64,000 nt of DNA from Xylophilus sp. GW821-FHT01B05 (GCA_038961845.1 CP152408.1:5208001-5272000); one strand, 5' to 3'. Shown: positions 26,355 through 34,982, counted from the first letter of the stretch. Notes: generated by a model not told the origin, from the letters alone. Program-made: numbers and translations.

Positions 26355-27695
26355 TCACCCCTTTGGCAATGGCGAGCGACCGGGTTTGCTCGCGCCCGTC
26401 TTCAGTTTGGATGGTGCAGAAAAGCCTTCAAAGGCCGCCCCAGCCGTCCATTCGCCCACGGCGTACACGCGCTGGTCGCGCAGGCCCTGCACGCCCTCTG
26501 CCCAGGCCATCAGCATGCGCTTGCCCACATCGGCAAAGCCCGCATGCTCCGCCATGGCCTGCCGCACCTGCAGCCCCACCTCTGCCACCGCATCACTGAT
26601 CGCCTCGACCATCTGCGCCTGCTCCTTGGGTTGAATGCCAAAGGTCGCCGCGATGAACCTCTGCAGGTTCTTGCCCGGCGCCCAGGTTTTTTTGCCCATG
26701 AACTCGATGGCAGGCGGGTGCTGCTGAAAGCCTGCATACACGCTGGTGCTCAGCATGTCGTAGGCGGGTGAAAGGTGGGCGTCGGCGCGCGAGCTGTAGA
26801 GCAGGGCCAGATTCTTGGCATGGCAATCGGCATTGCGCAGCGCATAGGTCAGCAGCAGCGTGGTGGCCAGCCGGCGGTAGGTTTCCAGACGGCGTTCACC
26901 GGGCACGTGGTCGCGCACCGCGCGCGCGATGCGCTCCCAGGTGGTGTCGTACTTGGCTGCGGGCCGCAGGCCCAGCAGCGAGCAGAAATCTTCCATGCCC
27001 CACAGCGCCTGGCCGTGCCCATCCACGTCAAAGCGATGCACCAGCAGCGCCTGCCCGTCGTCAGACACCTCGGTCTTGGCCGTCGGCATGACGCGGCTGG
27101 CCACCTGCATGCACAAGTGCTCGTTCAAGGCCACAAACGGCAGCTGCTTGCTGGAGCCCTTGATGATGTGGCGGCGGGTGATCAGGCTGGCCTTTTTGTG
27201 GGCCGCCAGCGCAGCCCCCGGCTCAGGCAGCGACTCGTTCTGCGCATCCAGAAACTTGGGCACCACGCCCGAGACGCCGCTGGTGGCGTGCTGGCGCACC
27301 AGCTCGGCAAAGGCTTCTTCCGAGTTGTCGCCGCGCAGCAGCTCGGCCACCTCGATCGGCCGGGCCGGCTCTTGCAGGTCTGCACCGGGCGCGGCCACCT
27401 GCACACGGCCCACCATGTTGCGACCGATCACCGACAGCAAGGCGATGGGGCTGGCGCCGATATGCGGGCCAAACTGCTCCTGCAAGACCTGCAGCAGATA
27501 GCCCTCGGGCAGGTTCATCTGCAGCACGGGCGGGAGCTGGTCGTCCCAGACATAGGACTCGGTGCGCACGGGCATGGTGAGCGACACGAAGTCGTCAACC
27601 GCCGCATGGGCGTGGTAAGCCAAGACGCTTTTGAAGTCACCCACCTGCTCCAGCGTGGCGACCTCGCGGCCCAGGACATGGACGGCCAGCTTCAT
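26355..27695 (-). CDS. hipA: HipA-type serine/threonine kinase toxin
   Basis: 446 residues, near the E. coli length of 440. The kinase-like fold shows the catalytic segment RNADCHAKNLALLY (Asp, His, Lys, Asn), the metal-binding Asp in SPAYDMLSTS, and a glycine-rich GVSGVVPK loop. An N-terminal domain (about 1-110) precedes it. HipA kinases phosphorylate aminoacyl-tRNA synthetases and stop growth unless held by HipB. It overlaps the antitoxin gene by 4 bp (antitoxin first). The gene is complete, with no frameshift. Confidence 0.92.
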   Translation of the reverse strand: MKLAVHVLGREVATLEQVGDFKSVLAYHAHAAVDDFVSLTMPVRTESYVWDDQLPPVLQMNLPEGYLLQVLQEQFGPHIGASPIALLSVIGRNMVGRVQVAAPGADLQEPARPIEVAELLRGDNSEEAFAELVRQHATSGVSGVVPKFLDAQNESLPEPGAALAAHKKASLITRRHIIKGSSKQLPFVALNEHLCMQVASRVMPTAKTEVSDDGQALLVHRFDVDGHGQALWGMEDFCSLLGLRPAAKYDTTWERIARAVRDHVPGERRLETYRRLATTLLLTYALRNADCHAKNLALLYSSRADAHLSPAYDMLSTSVYAGFQQHPPAIEFMGKKTWAPGKNLQRFIAATFGIQPKEQAQMVEAISDAVAEVGLQVRQAMAEHAGFADVGKRMLMAWAEGVQGLRDQRVYAVGEWTAGAAFEGFSAPSKLKTGASKPGRSPLPKG

Positions 27696-27976
27696 CCGCG
27701 CCCGGGCTCCGGGTTGGGTTCTGTGGCTTGCGCGCGCTCGCGGCGCAGCTCGTCCAGATTGCCAGACTGGCCTTGCGCGGCCAGCTCCAGCTCGGCGCCC
27801 AGCACGGCCAGCACCGCCAACAGCTTGCGCGCGCCAAATTCCGCCGCCCGGCCACGCTCGAACCGCGACAGGGACTCCGCCGTGATACCAGCCAGGGCGG
27901 CGACGTCGGCCTGCTTCAGGCCCAGGCCGCGCCGCCGCGCCGCCACGGCCTGACCGACTTCCTGAAGGGTTTGCAT
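27692..27976 (-). CDS. hipB: HipB-like XRE family antitoxin
   Basis: 94 residues with a helix-turn-helix (LKQADVAALAGITAESLSRF, about 20-39) and a C-terminal acidic tail. It should neutralise HipA and autorepress the operon. The ATG lies directly next to a 16-bp palindrome, with a second one 40 bp upstream, as expected for dimer operators. It overlaps hipA by 4 bp. Confidence 0.9.
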   Translation of the reverse strand: MQTLQEVGQAVAARRRGLGLKQADVAALAGITAESLSRFERGRAAEFGARKLLAVLAVLGAELELAAQGQSGNLDELRRERAQATEPNPEPGRG

Positions 27977-28032
27977 TTGATATTTATATCAAGTATTTGC
28001 TTTTACGCGCTTATTTTTGATGCAAATATCAA
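27977..28032. promoter_or_regulatory. Two palindromic operators upstream of hipBA
   Basis: TTGATAT-TT-ATATCAA at 27977-27992 is perfect and touches the hipB start codon. TTGATGCAAATATCAA at 28017-28032 is the same type with a less symmetric core. Start-to-start distance is 40 bp, about four helical turns. The surrounding DNA is AT-rich, unlike the neighbours. Probable HipB autoregulatory sites and promoter. Confidence 0.55.
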
Positions 28033-28074
28033 TTTTTTCAAGCCAAGGGCCAGCAAGCTCCCCAAACATCATGG

Positions 28075-28128
28075 TCACGCGCCGATAAAGCGGTCCTGCA
28101 GCGCTTCGGGGGTCCAGACGACCTTCAC
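28075..28128 (-). pseudogene. Truncated ParE/RelE-type toxin remnant
   Basis: A GTG start overlaps the stop of the upstream RHH antitoxin gene, as in normal parDE pairs. The 17-residue product is MKVVWTPEALQDRFIGA, which begins like ParE/RelE toxins (MK-V-WTPEAL-DR) but then hits a stop. The rest of a roughly 90-residue toxin is missing; the AT-rich hipBA promoter region follows. Probably the toxin was deleted when the hipBA region joined. The similarity is short, so this stays tentative. Confidence 0.5.
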
Positions 28129-28403
28129 TCTTGGTCTGCCACGGCCGCACGGCGGGCGGCGAATGCGGCTTCGACCTCGTCATTGGAGTGGCCAACACCG
28201 GCGCGCATGGCGACGCGGCCGGCTTCTACCTTGCGGTCCAGGAACTCGTCATATTCCCGCGCCTCGCGCTGGCGCTTGATGAACTCGCGCATCAGCTCGC
28301 GCAGAACCTGCGAGGCCGGCCGGTGGGCGGCCTCGGCCTCTGCCATGAAATCGGCGCGCAATTCCGGCTCCAGCTTCATCGTGAAAACGGCTTCCTTGGA
28401 CAT
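28125..28403 (-). CDS. Ribbon-helix-helix antitoxin (ParD/CopG-like)
   Basis: 92 residues: an N-terminal strand (MSKEAVFTMKLEPELRADF), two helices with RPASQVLRELMREFIKRQ, and a C-terminal toxin-binding tail. A strong GGAGG precedes the ATG at 28401-28403. It should bind DNA as a dimer and neutralise a ParE/RelE toxin, but its partner appears truncated (28075-28128). GTATATAC (28434-28441), a perfect 8-bp palindrome, lies just upstream and could be its operator. Confidence 0.75.
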   Translation of the reverse strand: MSKEAVFTMKLEPELRADFMAEAEAAHRPASQVLRELMREFIKRQREAREYDEFLDRKVEAGRVAMRAGVGHSNDEVEAAFAARRAAVADQE

Positions 28404-28507
28404 GGCGCAACCTCCATACAACGTAAATACCAAGTATATACATCCAGACATACCGCCCCGGGAAAGCCGCGTGGCGGGCAAGCCCGGCCACCCCGTAGCA
28501 TCCACCG

Positions 28508-29173
28508 ATGCGCATCCTGCTGGCTGAAGACGAACACACCCTGGGCACCTGGCTTTGCAAGGCGCTGGAGCACGCCGGCATTCAGGTCGAGTGGGTGGAC
28601 GATGGCCGGCTGGCGGACCTGGCGCTGCAGCGGCATGACCACGATGCGCTGGTGCTGGACCTGGGCCTGCCCGGGCTTGACGGCCATGCGGTGCTGGAGC
28701 GGCTGCGCGCGCGCGACCAGCGGCTGCCGGCGCTGATCCTGACGGCGCGCGATTCGCTCGACGAGCGGGTGCGCTCGCTCAATGCCGGCGCCGACGACTT
28801 CCTGGCCAAGCCCTTTGCGCTGGCCGAGCTGGAGGCACGCCTGCACGCCCTGGTGCGCCGCGCGCGCGGCAACGAGCACCCGCGCCTGGCCTGCGGCCCG
28901 CTGGCCTACGACAGTGCGCGCAAGCAGTTCACGCTGCAGGGCGAGGCGCTGGCGCTGTCCCCGCGCGAGCAAGCCGTGCTGCGCGTGCTGGTGCAACGCA
29001 GCGGCGAGCCCTTCTCCAAGCAGCAGATCCTGGAGCGCGTGTTCCCCGACGATGAAGACGTGCACCCCGAGGCGGTCGAGGTCTTTGTGCACCGCCTGCG
29101 CAAGCGCCTGGAAGGGCGCGGCGTGCGCATCACCACCTTGCGCGGCCTCGGCTATGCACTGGAGGCGACCTGA
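28508..29173 (+). CDS. tctD: Response regulator TctD-like (OmpR family)
   Basis: 221 residues. The receiver domain (about 1-115) has the acidic pair EDE near residue 7, the phospho-acceptor Asp in LVLDLGLPGLDG (about 51) and Lys in FLAKPFALAEL. A C-terminal OmpR winged helix follows (about 125-218). It probably controls a tricarboxylate or carboxylate uptake gene with the adjacent kinase. Its stop overlaps the next gene's presumed CTG start (CTGA at 29170-29173). Confidence 0.9.
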   Translation: MRILLAEDEHTLGTWLCKALEHAGIQVEWVDDGRLADLALQRHDHDALVLDLGLPGLDGHAVLERLRARDQRLPALILTARDSLDERVRSLNAGADDFLAKPFALAELEARLHALVRRARGNEHPRLACGPLAYDSARKQFTLQGEALALSPREQAVLRVLVQRSGEPFSKQQILERVFPDDEDVHPEAVEVFVHRLRKRLEGRGVRITTLRGLGYALEAT

Positions 29174-30564
29174 ACTGGCTCCACCGCGCCAGCCTGCGCC
29201 AGCGCCTGGCCCTGCTGCTGCTGCCGGTGCTGGCGCTGCTCACCTGCGTGGAGTTGTGGATGACGCGGCACGACGCGCTGGAGGCCGCCAACGCGGCCTA
29301 TGACCGCTCGCTGCTGGGCGCGCTCAAGTCCATAGACGCCAATATCTCCACCGCCTCGGGCGGGCTGTCGGTCGAGCTGCCCTACCGCATGTTCGAGTTC
29401 TTTGAGCTGACCGCGAGCGGCCAGGTGTTCTTCCGCGTCGCCACCTCTGACGGGCTGGTGGAGCTGGGCAGCGCCGACCTGCCCGCGCCACCCGGCGTGC
29501 TGACGCCCGAGGTGCCCGTGTTCTACGACGCCAGCTACTTTGGCGAGGCCGTGCGCCTGGCCGCCTACCGGCGCGAGCTGGACCGCGCCCCCGCCGGCAG
29601 CGCTGCGCGCAGCGTGCTGGTGCAGGTGGCTGAAAGCACGCGCTCGCGCCAGGAGTTCACGCGCCGCTTTGTGCAGCGCGCGGCCTTGCGTGATGCGCTG
29701 GTGCTGGCCCTGCTGCTGGTGTGCACCGTGGCCGCGCTGGCCGCAGCGCTGCGCCCGCTGGCCCGGCTGGCGCGCGAAGTCAGCGGCCGCCGCCCGGAGG
29801 ACCTGACCCCGCTGGCCGACACCGACCTGCCCGCCGACGTACGGCCGCTGGTGGCCGCCGTCAACCAGCAGTTGGCGCGCACGCAAGGCCTGGTGGCGCA
29901 GCAGCGCCAGTTCTTGGACGACGCCTCGCACCAGTTGCGCACCCACCTCACCACGCTGCAGATGCAGGCCGACTACGCCCAGCGCGCGCACGACACCAGC
30001 CAGGTGCGCGCCGCGCTGGCCGCACTCGGCACCGAAATCACCCGCGCCACGCGCAGCACCCAGCAGCTGCTGGCGCTGGGCCGCAGCGACACCGCCGCCG
30101 TCGACATGGCCGCGTTGGATCTGGCCGTGCTGCTGCGCGAAGTGGCACTGGAGCTGCTGCCACGCGCACGCGCCAAACAGATCGACCTGGGCATCGACAC
30201 GCCCGCGCCCAGTCTGCCCGCCATGGCCGACCAGCCACTGCTGCGTGAGGCCCTGGCCAACCTGGTCGCCAACGCCATCGCCTACACGCCCGAGGGCGGC
30301 ACCATCACCCTCTTTGCCGCGGGTGACGCGGTGGGCTGGAGCGTGGGTGTCGAAGACAACGGCCCCGGCCTGAGCGAGAAAGAACGCGGCAGCCTGGGCC
30401 AGCGCTTTAGGCGCGGCGTGCGCGCCGTGGCCGGCGGCTCGGGCCTGGGGCTGGCGATTGCGCGCTCCATCGCCGAGCGGCACCACGGCGTGCTGCGCCT
30501 GGAGCCGCGCGATGCCGGCCCTGGATTGCACGCGGCGCTCTGGTGGCCACGGGGGAATGCATGA
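29170..30564 (+). CDS. tctE: Sensor histidine kinase TctE-like, CTG start
   Basis: 464 residues if translation starts at CTG 29170. The full N-terminus reads like TctE (NWLHRASLRQRLALLLLPVL) and the strong ribosome site GGAGG at 29161-29165 is placed for that codon. There is no ATG, GTG or TTG upstream in frame before a stop; the nearest standard start is GTG at 29227, which would remove 19 residues and half the first membrane segment. Domains: two TM segments flanking a periplasmic sensor (about 20-180), HAMP-like, HisKA with His in ASHQLRTHLT, HATPase with N box VANAIAYTP, G1 DNGPGL and G2 GSGLGLA. It works with TctD. Overlaps tctD by 4 bp and the next gene by 4 bp. Confidence 0.85.
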   Translation: MNWLHRASLRQRLALLLLPVLALLTCVELWMTRHDALEAANAAYDRSLLGALKSIDANISTASGGLSVELPYRMFEFFELTASGQVFFRVATSDGLVELGSADLPAPPGVLTPEVPVFYDASYFGEAVRLAAYRRELDRAPAGSAARSVLVQVAESTRSRQEFTRRFVQRAALRDALVLALLLVCTVAALAAALRPLARLAREVSGRRPEDLTPLADTDLPADVRPLVAAVNQQLARTQGLVAQQRQFLDDASHQLRTHLTTLQMQADYAQRAHDTSQVRAALAALGTEITRATRSTQQLLALGRSDTAAVDMAALDLAVLLREVALELLPRARAKQIDLGIDTPAPSLPAMADQPLLREALANLVANAIAYTPEGGTITLFAAGDAVGWSVGVEDNGPGLSEKERGSLGQRFRRGVRAVAGGSGLGLAIARSIAERHHGVLRLEPRDAGPGLHAALWWPRGNA

Positions 30565-31556
30565 AGCGCCGCCAAACCCTGGCCAGCCTGGCCGCCCTGC
30601 TCGCGGCAAGCCACGCCAGCGCCGCCGCTGAGGACCCCAGCAACAGCGCCGCCGAATGCGTGATCCCGGCCAAGGCCGGCGGCGGCTTCGAGCTGACCTG
30701 CGGCCTGGCGCGCGACGCGCTGCAGGCCGTGCGCCCGCTGCGCCCGCCACTGGCGCAGCGCTACCTGCCGGGCGGCATCGGCGCGCTGGCCTTTGACCGC
30801 ATCGCCACCGGCCGCATGGGCGGGCCGGGCACGCTGGTGGCGTTTTCCAGCGGCTCGCTGCTGAACCTGGCGCAGGGCCGCTTCGGGCCGCATCCGGCCT
30901 CAGCCGTGCGCTGGCTGGCGGCGCTGGGCACCGACTACGGCGTGATCGCGGTGCGCAGCGATTCGCCCTTCAAGCGCCTGCAGGACGTGGTCGCCGCGCT
31001 GCGGCAAGACATGGCGCGGCTCGCCTTTGGCGCCGGCGGCACCGTCGGCAGCCAGGACTGGATGAAGGCCGCGCTGATGCTGCGCGCCGCCGGGCTCGAC
31101 CACAAGGCCATGCGCTTTGTCTCTTTCGAGGGCGGCGGCGAGGCATTGGCGGCGCTGCGCGGCGGCCATGTCGCCCTGTTCTCTGGTGACGTGGCCGAGG
31201 CGCGCCAGGCCATCGATGCCGGCGCCCCGCTGCGCCTGCTGGCGGTGCTGGCCGAGGCCCGCCTGCCCGGCGCGCTGGCCGGCGTACCCACCGCACGCGA
31301 GCAGGGCCTGGACCTGGTCTGGCCCACGGTGCGCGGCCTGTACCTGAGCGCCGACGTGCCCGAGCCCGCCGCGCGCGCCTGGGCCGAAGCCTTGCGCCAG
31401 GCCATGGCCGCGCCCGGCTACGCGGCGCTGCGCGAGCGCCATGGGCTCTACCCGTTCTCGCTGACCGGCGCGGCGCTGGATGACTTTGTGCAGCGCGAAC
31501 TAAGCCGCTACCGGCAACTGGCCACCGAACTGGGCCTGCGCCGCTGGAAGGACTGA
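30561..31556 (+). CDS. TctC/Bug-like periplasmic substrate-binding protein
   Basis: 331 residues with an N-terminal Sec leader (MKRRQTLASLAALLAASHA) and a Bug-type fold. It is a divergent family member: the IPAKAGGGFELTCGLARDA segment and FGAGGTVGSQDWMKAAL stand where the usual motifs occur. The ATG overlaps the tctE stop (ATGA), so the three genes form one operon tctD-tctE-receptor, a pattern that suggests the receptor presents a ligand to the sensor kinase. No TctA/TctB membrane genes are linked. Confidence 0.85.
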   Translation: MKRRQTLASLAALLAASHASAAAEDPSNSAAECVIPAKAGGGFELTCGLARDALQAVRPLRPPLAQRYLPGGIGALAFDRIATGRMGGPGTLVAFSSGSLLNLAQGRFGPHPASAVRWLAALGTDYGVIAVRSDSPFKRLQDVVAALRQDMARLAFGAGGTVGSQDWMKAALMLRAAGLDHKAMRFVSFEGGGEALAALRGGHVALFSGDVAEARQAIDAGAPLRLLAVLAEARLPGALAGVPTAREQGLDLVWPTVRGLYLSADVPEPAARAWAEALRQAMAAPGYAALRERHGLYPFSLTGAALDDFVQRELSRYRQLATELGLRRWKD

Positions 31557-31598
31557 TACGGCTTCGCCATCCAGGCGATAGCCGCATTGCCTGGCCTG

Positions 31599-31615
31599 GC
31601 CGCACCGTGTGCGGC
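31599..31615 (+). terminator. Possible terminator after tctDE-receptor operon
   Basis: GCCGCA-CCGTG-TGCGGC hairpin 43 bp after the stop, followed by TTCGCGCCTTGTTTT. The T-run is weak. The rest of the 293-bp spacer to the next gene has no gene. Confidence 0.3.
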
Positions 31616-31788
31616 TTCGCGCCTTGTTTTCACTTTGATTGCCAGGCCGTAGCGGCCAGCCCGGCGCTTCGCCCGCGGCATGCCGTTCGCCGCAAAGACC
31701 CCGCCGCGGCGCACACCGCCATCGCCTTCCTCGCACTCCCTGCTTCCTAGGGTCTTCCCGAAATCAGTCCTCAATTTATTCATAAGTG

Positions 31789-31817
31789 TTGACACTTTAA
31801 ATAGATATGAAAACAAT
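31789..31817 (+). promoter_or_regulatory. Possible sigma-70 promoter upstream of CoA-transferase
   Basis: A perfect TTGACA (31789-31794) is followed, 17 bp later, by AACAAT (31812-31817), a 4 of 6 match to TATAAT, in an AT-rich stretch of the spacer. The first gene starts at 31850. The -10 is poor, so this is a guess. Confidence 0.35.
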
Positions 31818-31849
31818 AAATCCATTCCAAGCCACTTGTCTGCCGCCGA

Positions 31850-33040
31850 ATGCCCCACCTGCCCGCCTCCTCTGCACTGCAACGCTTCCGCGTTGTCGAT
31901 CTCACCCAGGTACGTGCCGGCCCCACGGCCTGCCGCCAGTTGGCCGACTGGGGCGCCGATGTCGTCCAGGTGCAAATGCCCGAGCACATGCGGGGCGACG
32001 ACACCCTGGGCGGGCAGGACGGCTCCGACTACCAGTACACGCACCGCAACAAGCGCTCGATCACGCTCAACCTCAAGGAAGCCGAAGGCATCGAGACGCT
32101 CAAGCGCCTGATCGCCGGCGCCGACGTGGTGGTGGAGAACTTCCGCCCCGATGTGAAATTTCGACTGGGCATCGACTACGAGTCGCTCGCGGCCGACAAC
32201 CCCGGCCTGGTCTACGCCAGCATCTCCGGCTTCGGGCAGACCGGCCCGCTCGCGGCGCGGCCGGGCTTTGACCAGATCGCGCAGGGCATGGGCGGCCTGA
32301 TGTCGGTTACCGGCCTGCCCGGCGACGGCCCGGTGCGCGTGGGCATCCCGATCGCCGACCTGTGCGCCGGCATCTTTGCGGCGCAGGGCATCCTGGTCGC
32401 GCTGCTGGAGCGCGAGACCTCTGGCAAGGGCCAGTGGCTGCACACCTCGCTGCTGGAGTCCATGGTCTACATGATGGATTTCCAGACCTCGCGCTACCTG
32501 ATCGACGGCGAGGTCGGCACGCAGGCCGGCAACTTCCACCCGACCAGCATCCCCACCGGCGTCTACAAGGCACGCGACGGCTACCTGAACATCGCCGTGT
32601 TCGGCTCCAAGATCTGGGAGCGCTTCTGCGCCATCCTCGAAGCGCCGGAATGGATCACCGACCCGCGCTACCACGACAAGCCGGCGCGCTCGATCAACCG
32701 CGACGCGCTCAACGCCGAGATCAACCAGCGCCTGGCCGCGCACGACCGCCACCACTGGATCGAGCTGTTCAACGCCGGCGGCGTGGCCTGCGGCCTCATC
32801 AGCGACATGCGCGAAGTGTTTGCCGAGCCGCAGATCGCCCACCTGGGCATGGTCAAGGACGTGGTCTCGCCCCAGCTGGGGCCGCAACGGCTGGTCGGCC
32901 AGCCGGTGCAGCTGGAGCGCACGCCCAGCACCATCGCCCGCTCTGCCCCGCGCCGGGGCGAGCACACCGAAGAAATCCTGCTGGAGCTGGGCATTGCCCC
33001 GCAGGACCTCACCCGCATGAAAGCCATCGGAGTCTATTGA
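31850..33040 (+). CDS. CaiB/BaiF family CoA-transferase
   Basis: 396 residues of the class III CoA-transferase family. The catalytic aspartate is in RPGFDQIAQGMGGLMSVTG, and RVVDLTQVRAGPTACRQLADW is the N-terminal Rossmann region. The enzyme moves CoA from an acyl-CoA to a free carboxylate, activating it. The next gene starts on the stop (TGATG), so it pairs with an enoyl-CoA hydratase. Likely role: activation and turnover of an organic acid; exact acid unknown. Confidence 0.9.
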   Translation: MPHLPASSALQRFRVVDLTQVRAGPTACRQLADWGADVVQVQMPEHMRGDDTLGGQDGSDYQYTHRNKRSITLNLKEAEGIETLKRLIAGADVVVENFRPDVKFRLGIDYESLAADNPGLVYASISGFGQTGPLAARPGFDQIAQGMGGLMSVTGLPGDGPVRVGIPIADLCAGIFAAQGILVALLERETSGKGQWLHTSLLESMVYMMDFQTSRYLIDGEVGTQAGNFHPTSIPTGVYKARDGYLNIAVFGSKIWERFCAILEAPEWITDPRYHDKPARSINRDALNAEINQRLAAHDRHHWIELFNAGGVACGLISDMREVFAEPQIAHLGMVKDVVSPQLGPQRLVGQPVQLERTPSTIARSAPRRGEHTEEILLELGIAPQDLTRMKAIGVY

Positions 33041-33861
33041 TGCCCCAACCCATCCATCAACCCGCCTACGCCACCCAGACCGAACGCGTCCAGGCCTGGC
33101 TCGACGGCAGCACGCTGCACATCCGCTTCAACAACCCGGCGCGGCACAACGCGCTGTCGGTCGACATGTGGGAAGCCGTGCCGCCGCTGCTGAAAGATGC
33201 GCAGAGCGATGCGCGCGTGCGCCTGGTGGTCTTCTCCGGCGCAGGCGAAAAGGCCTTTGTCTCGGGCGCCGACATCTCGCAGTTCGAGGACATGCGCGCC
33301 GCACGCGAGGCCGTGTCCCGCTACGAGGCCATGGCCGAAGACGCGCTGATGAGCATCCACGACTTCCCCAAGCCCACGCTGGCCTGCATCCGTGGCTACT
33401 GCATAGGCGGCGGCGTCAACGTGGCCATCAGCTGCGACATGCGCATTGCCTCTGACGACTCGGTGTTTGCCATTCCCGCCGCGCGCCTGGGCCTGGGCTA
33501 CCGCTACTCCGCCATGAAGAACCTGGTCGACCTGATCGGCCCCGGCGCGGCCAAGGACCTGTTCTTTACCGCGCGCCGCATCGACGCGGCAGAGGCCAAG
33601 GCGCTAGGGCTCATCACCCGCGTCAGCGCACCTGCCGCCCTGCCGCAGTTGCTGGCCGAGTACACCAGCGCCCTGGCCGACAACGCCCCGCTCACCATCG
33701 CCGCCGGCAAGGCCATCACGCGCGAAATCCTCAAGCCCTCGCCCGAGCTGGACCAGGCCCTGTGCACCGCGCTGATACGCGGCTGCTTCGAGAGCGCCGA
33801 CTACACCGAGGGCCGCACTGCCTTCATGCAAAAACGCAAACCGGTCTTCACCGGCCGCTGA
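33040..33861 (+). CDS. Enoyl-CoA hydratase/isomerase family protein
   Basis: 273 residues of the crotonase fold. Oxyanion-hole segments: FVSGADISQFEDM and GYCIGGGVNVAISCDMRIAS. Probably hydrates or isomerises the CoA thioester formed by the upstream transferase. Its ATG overlaps that gene's stop by 1 bp and the next ORF starts 10 bp after it, so the three form one operon. Confidence 0.9.
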   Translation: MPQPIHQPAYATQTERVQAWLDGSTLHIRFNNPARHNALSVDMWEAVPPLLKDAQSDARVRLVVFSGAGEKAFVSGADISQFEDMRAAREAVSRYEAMAEDALMSIHDFPKPTLACIRGYCIGGGVNVAISCDMRIASDDSVFAIPAARLGLGYRYSAMKNLVDLIGPGAAKDLFFTARRIDAAEAKALGLITRVSAPAALPQLLAEYTSALADNAPLTIAAGKAITREILKPSPELDQALCTALIRGCFESADYTEGRTAFMQKRKPVFTGR

Positions 33862-33871
33862 GCCCGCCGCC

Positions 33872-34873
33872 ATGACCACAACAGCAAAAGACACCATGCA
33901 GTCCTACTGGATGCAGATGAGCCCCACGGCCACGCTGCTGGAGCTGCGCGACACGCCCGTGCCCCAGCCCGGGCCGCAGCAACTGCTGCTGCGCATGCAT
34001 GCCGCCGCCCTCAACCGTGGCGAGTTCGTGTCGGGCCACGGCCTGCACGGCCCGGCAGGCAGCTGGAAGGCGATCGGCGGCGAAGGCGCGGGCGAGGTTG
34101 TGGCAGTGGGCGCTGAAGTCACCCGCTTCAAGCCCGGCGACCGCGTGATGGGCCGTTGCGCCGGTGCGTTTGCCGAGTACGCGCTGATGGACCTGGCCGA
34201 GGCCATGGCCGTGCCCGCCACGCTGTCCTGGGAGCAGGCCGCCAGCGTCGCACTGACCTTCCTCGTGTCCTACGACATGCTGGTGCTGCAGGGCCGCATC
34301 CAGGCCGGCGAATGGGTACTGATCAATGGCGTGTCCTCCGGCGTGGGCGTGGCCTCGCTGCAGCTGGCCAAGGTGCTGGGCGCGAAGGTCATAGGCACCT
34401 CGGGCTCGGCCGGCAAGCTGGCCCAGCTCGCGCCCCTGGGCCTGGACGTGGCCCTGCAGACCCGCGCGGCCGACTTTGCCGGCGCAGTGCTGCAGGCCAC
34501 CGGCCAGCATGGCGCCGACCTGGTCATCAATACGGTGGGCGGCACCGTCTTTGCCGAAGACATCCGCGCGCTGGCCTTCGAAGGCCGGCTTGCCACCGTG
34601 GGCTATGTGGATGGCGTGGTGCACGCCGAGCTGGACCTGGCCGCGCTGCACGCCAAGCGGCTCACGCTCTTTGGCGTATCCAACAAACAGCGCAGCAAGG
34701 CGCAGCGCGCGGCCGCCGTCCCCGGCTTTGTCGCCGACGTGCTGCCGCACATCGCCGCAGGCCGCATCACGCCGCAGATAGACCGCGTGTTCGGCTTCGC
34801 CCAGCTGCGGGAGGCCAAGGCGCATATGGAGGCCGGTGGCCATGTCGGAAAGATCGTAATCACGCTGGGCTAA
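33872..34873 (+). CDS. Zinc-independent quinone oxidoreductase-like MDR protein
   Basis: 333 residues of the medium-chain dehydrogenase/reductase family. NAD(P)H-binding fold: LINGVSSGVGVASLQLAKVLGA. The zinc-binding residues of alcohol dehydrogenases are absent. Likely reduces an enoyl or quinone substrate with NADPH. An internal ATG (33896) could be an alternative start. It follows the hydratase by 10 bp; its stop abuts 3'-end repeat copy 3. Confidence 0.87.
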   Translation: MTTTAKDTMQSYWMQMSPTATLLELRDTPVPQPGPQQLLLRMHAAALNRGEFVSGHGLHGPAGSWKAIGGEGAGEVVAVGAEVTRFKPGDRVMGRCAGAFAEYALMDLAEAMAVPATLSWEQAASVALTFLVSYDMLVLQGRIQAGEWVLINGVSSGVGVASLQLAKVLGAKVIGTSGSAGKLAQLAPLGLDVALQTRAADFAGAVLQATGQHGADLVINTVGGTVFAEDIRALAFEGRLATVGYVDGVVHAELDLAALHAKRLTLFGVSNKQRSKAQRAAAVPGFVADVLPHIAAGRITPQIDRVFGFAQLREAKAHMEAGGHVGKIVITLG

Positions 34874-34982
34874 CCCCCAGGCTTCGCGCTTCGCGTCTTC
34901 GCCACCCCCTAAAGGGGGCACATCCAGCGGACCGGCAAAGCCGGTTCCGCGGATGTCTGCGCATGGCCCGCACCGCGGCCTT
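34874..34982 (+). repeat. 3'-end repeat element, copy 3
   Basis: Starts CCCCCAGGCTTCGCGCTTCG directly after the stop, then CCCCCTAAAGGGGG, GGCAAAGCCGGTTCCGCGGA and GCATGGCCCGCACCGCGGCC. Same block order as copies at 6455, 7519 and 54148. Confidence 0.75.

Noticed and set aside
27989..28198. 69-residue minus-strand ORF upstream of hipB
   Set aside because: Overlaps the operator region and the antitoxin end; reads through the truncated toxin in another frame with no recognisable family.
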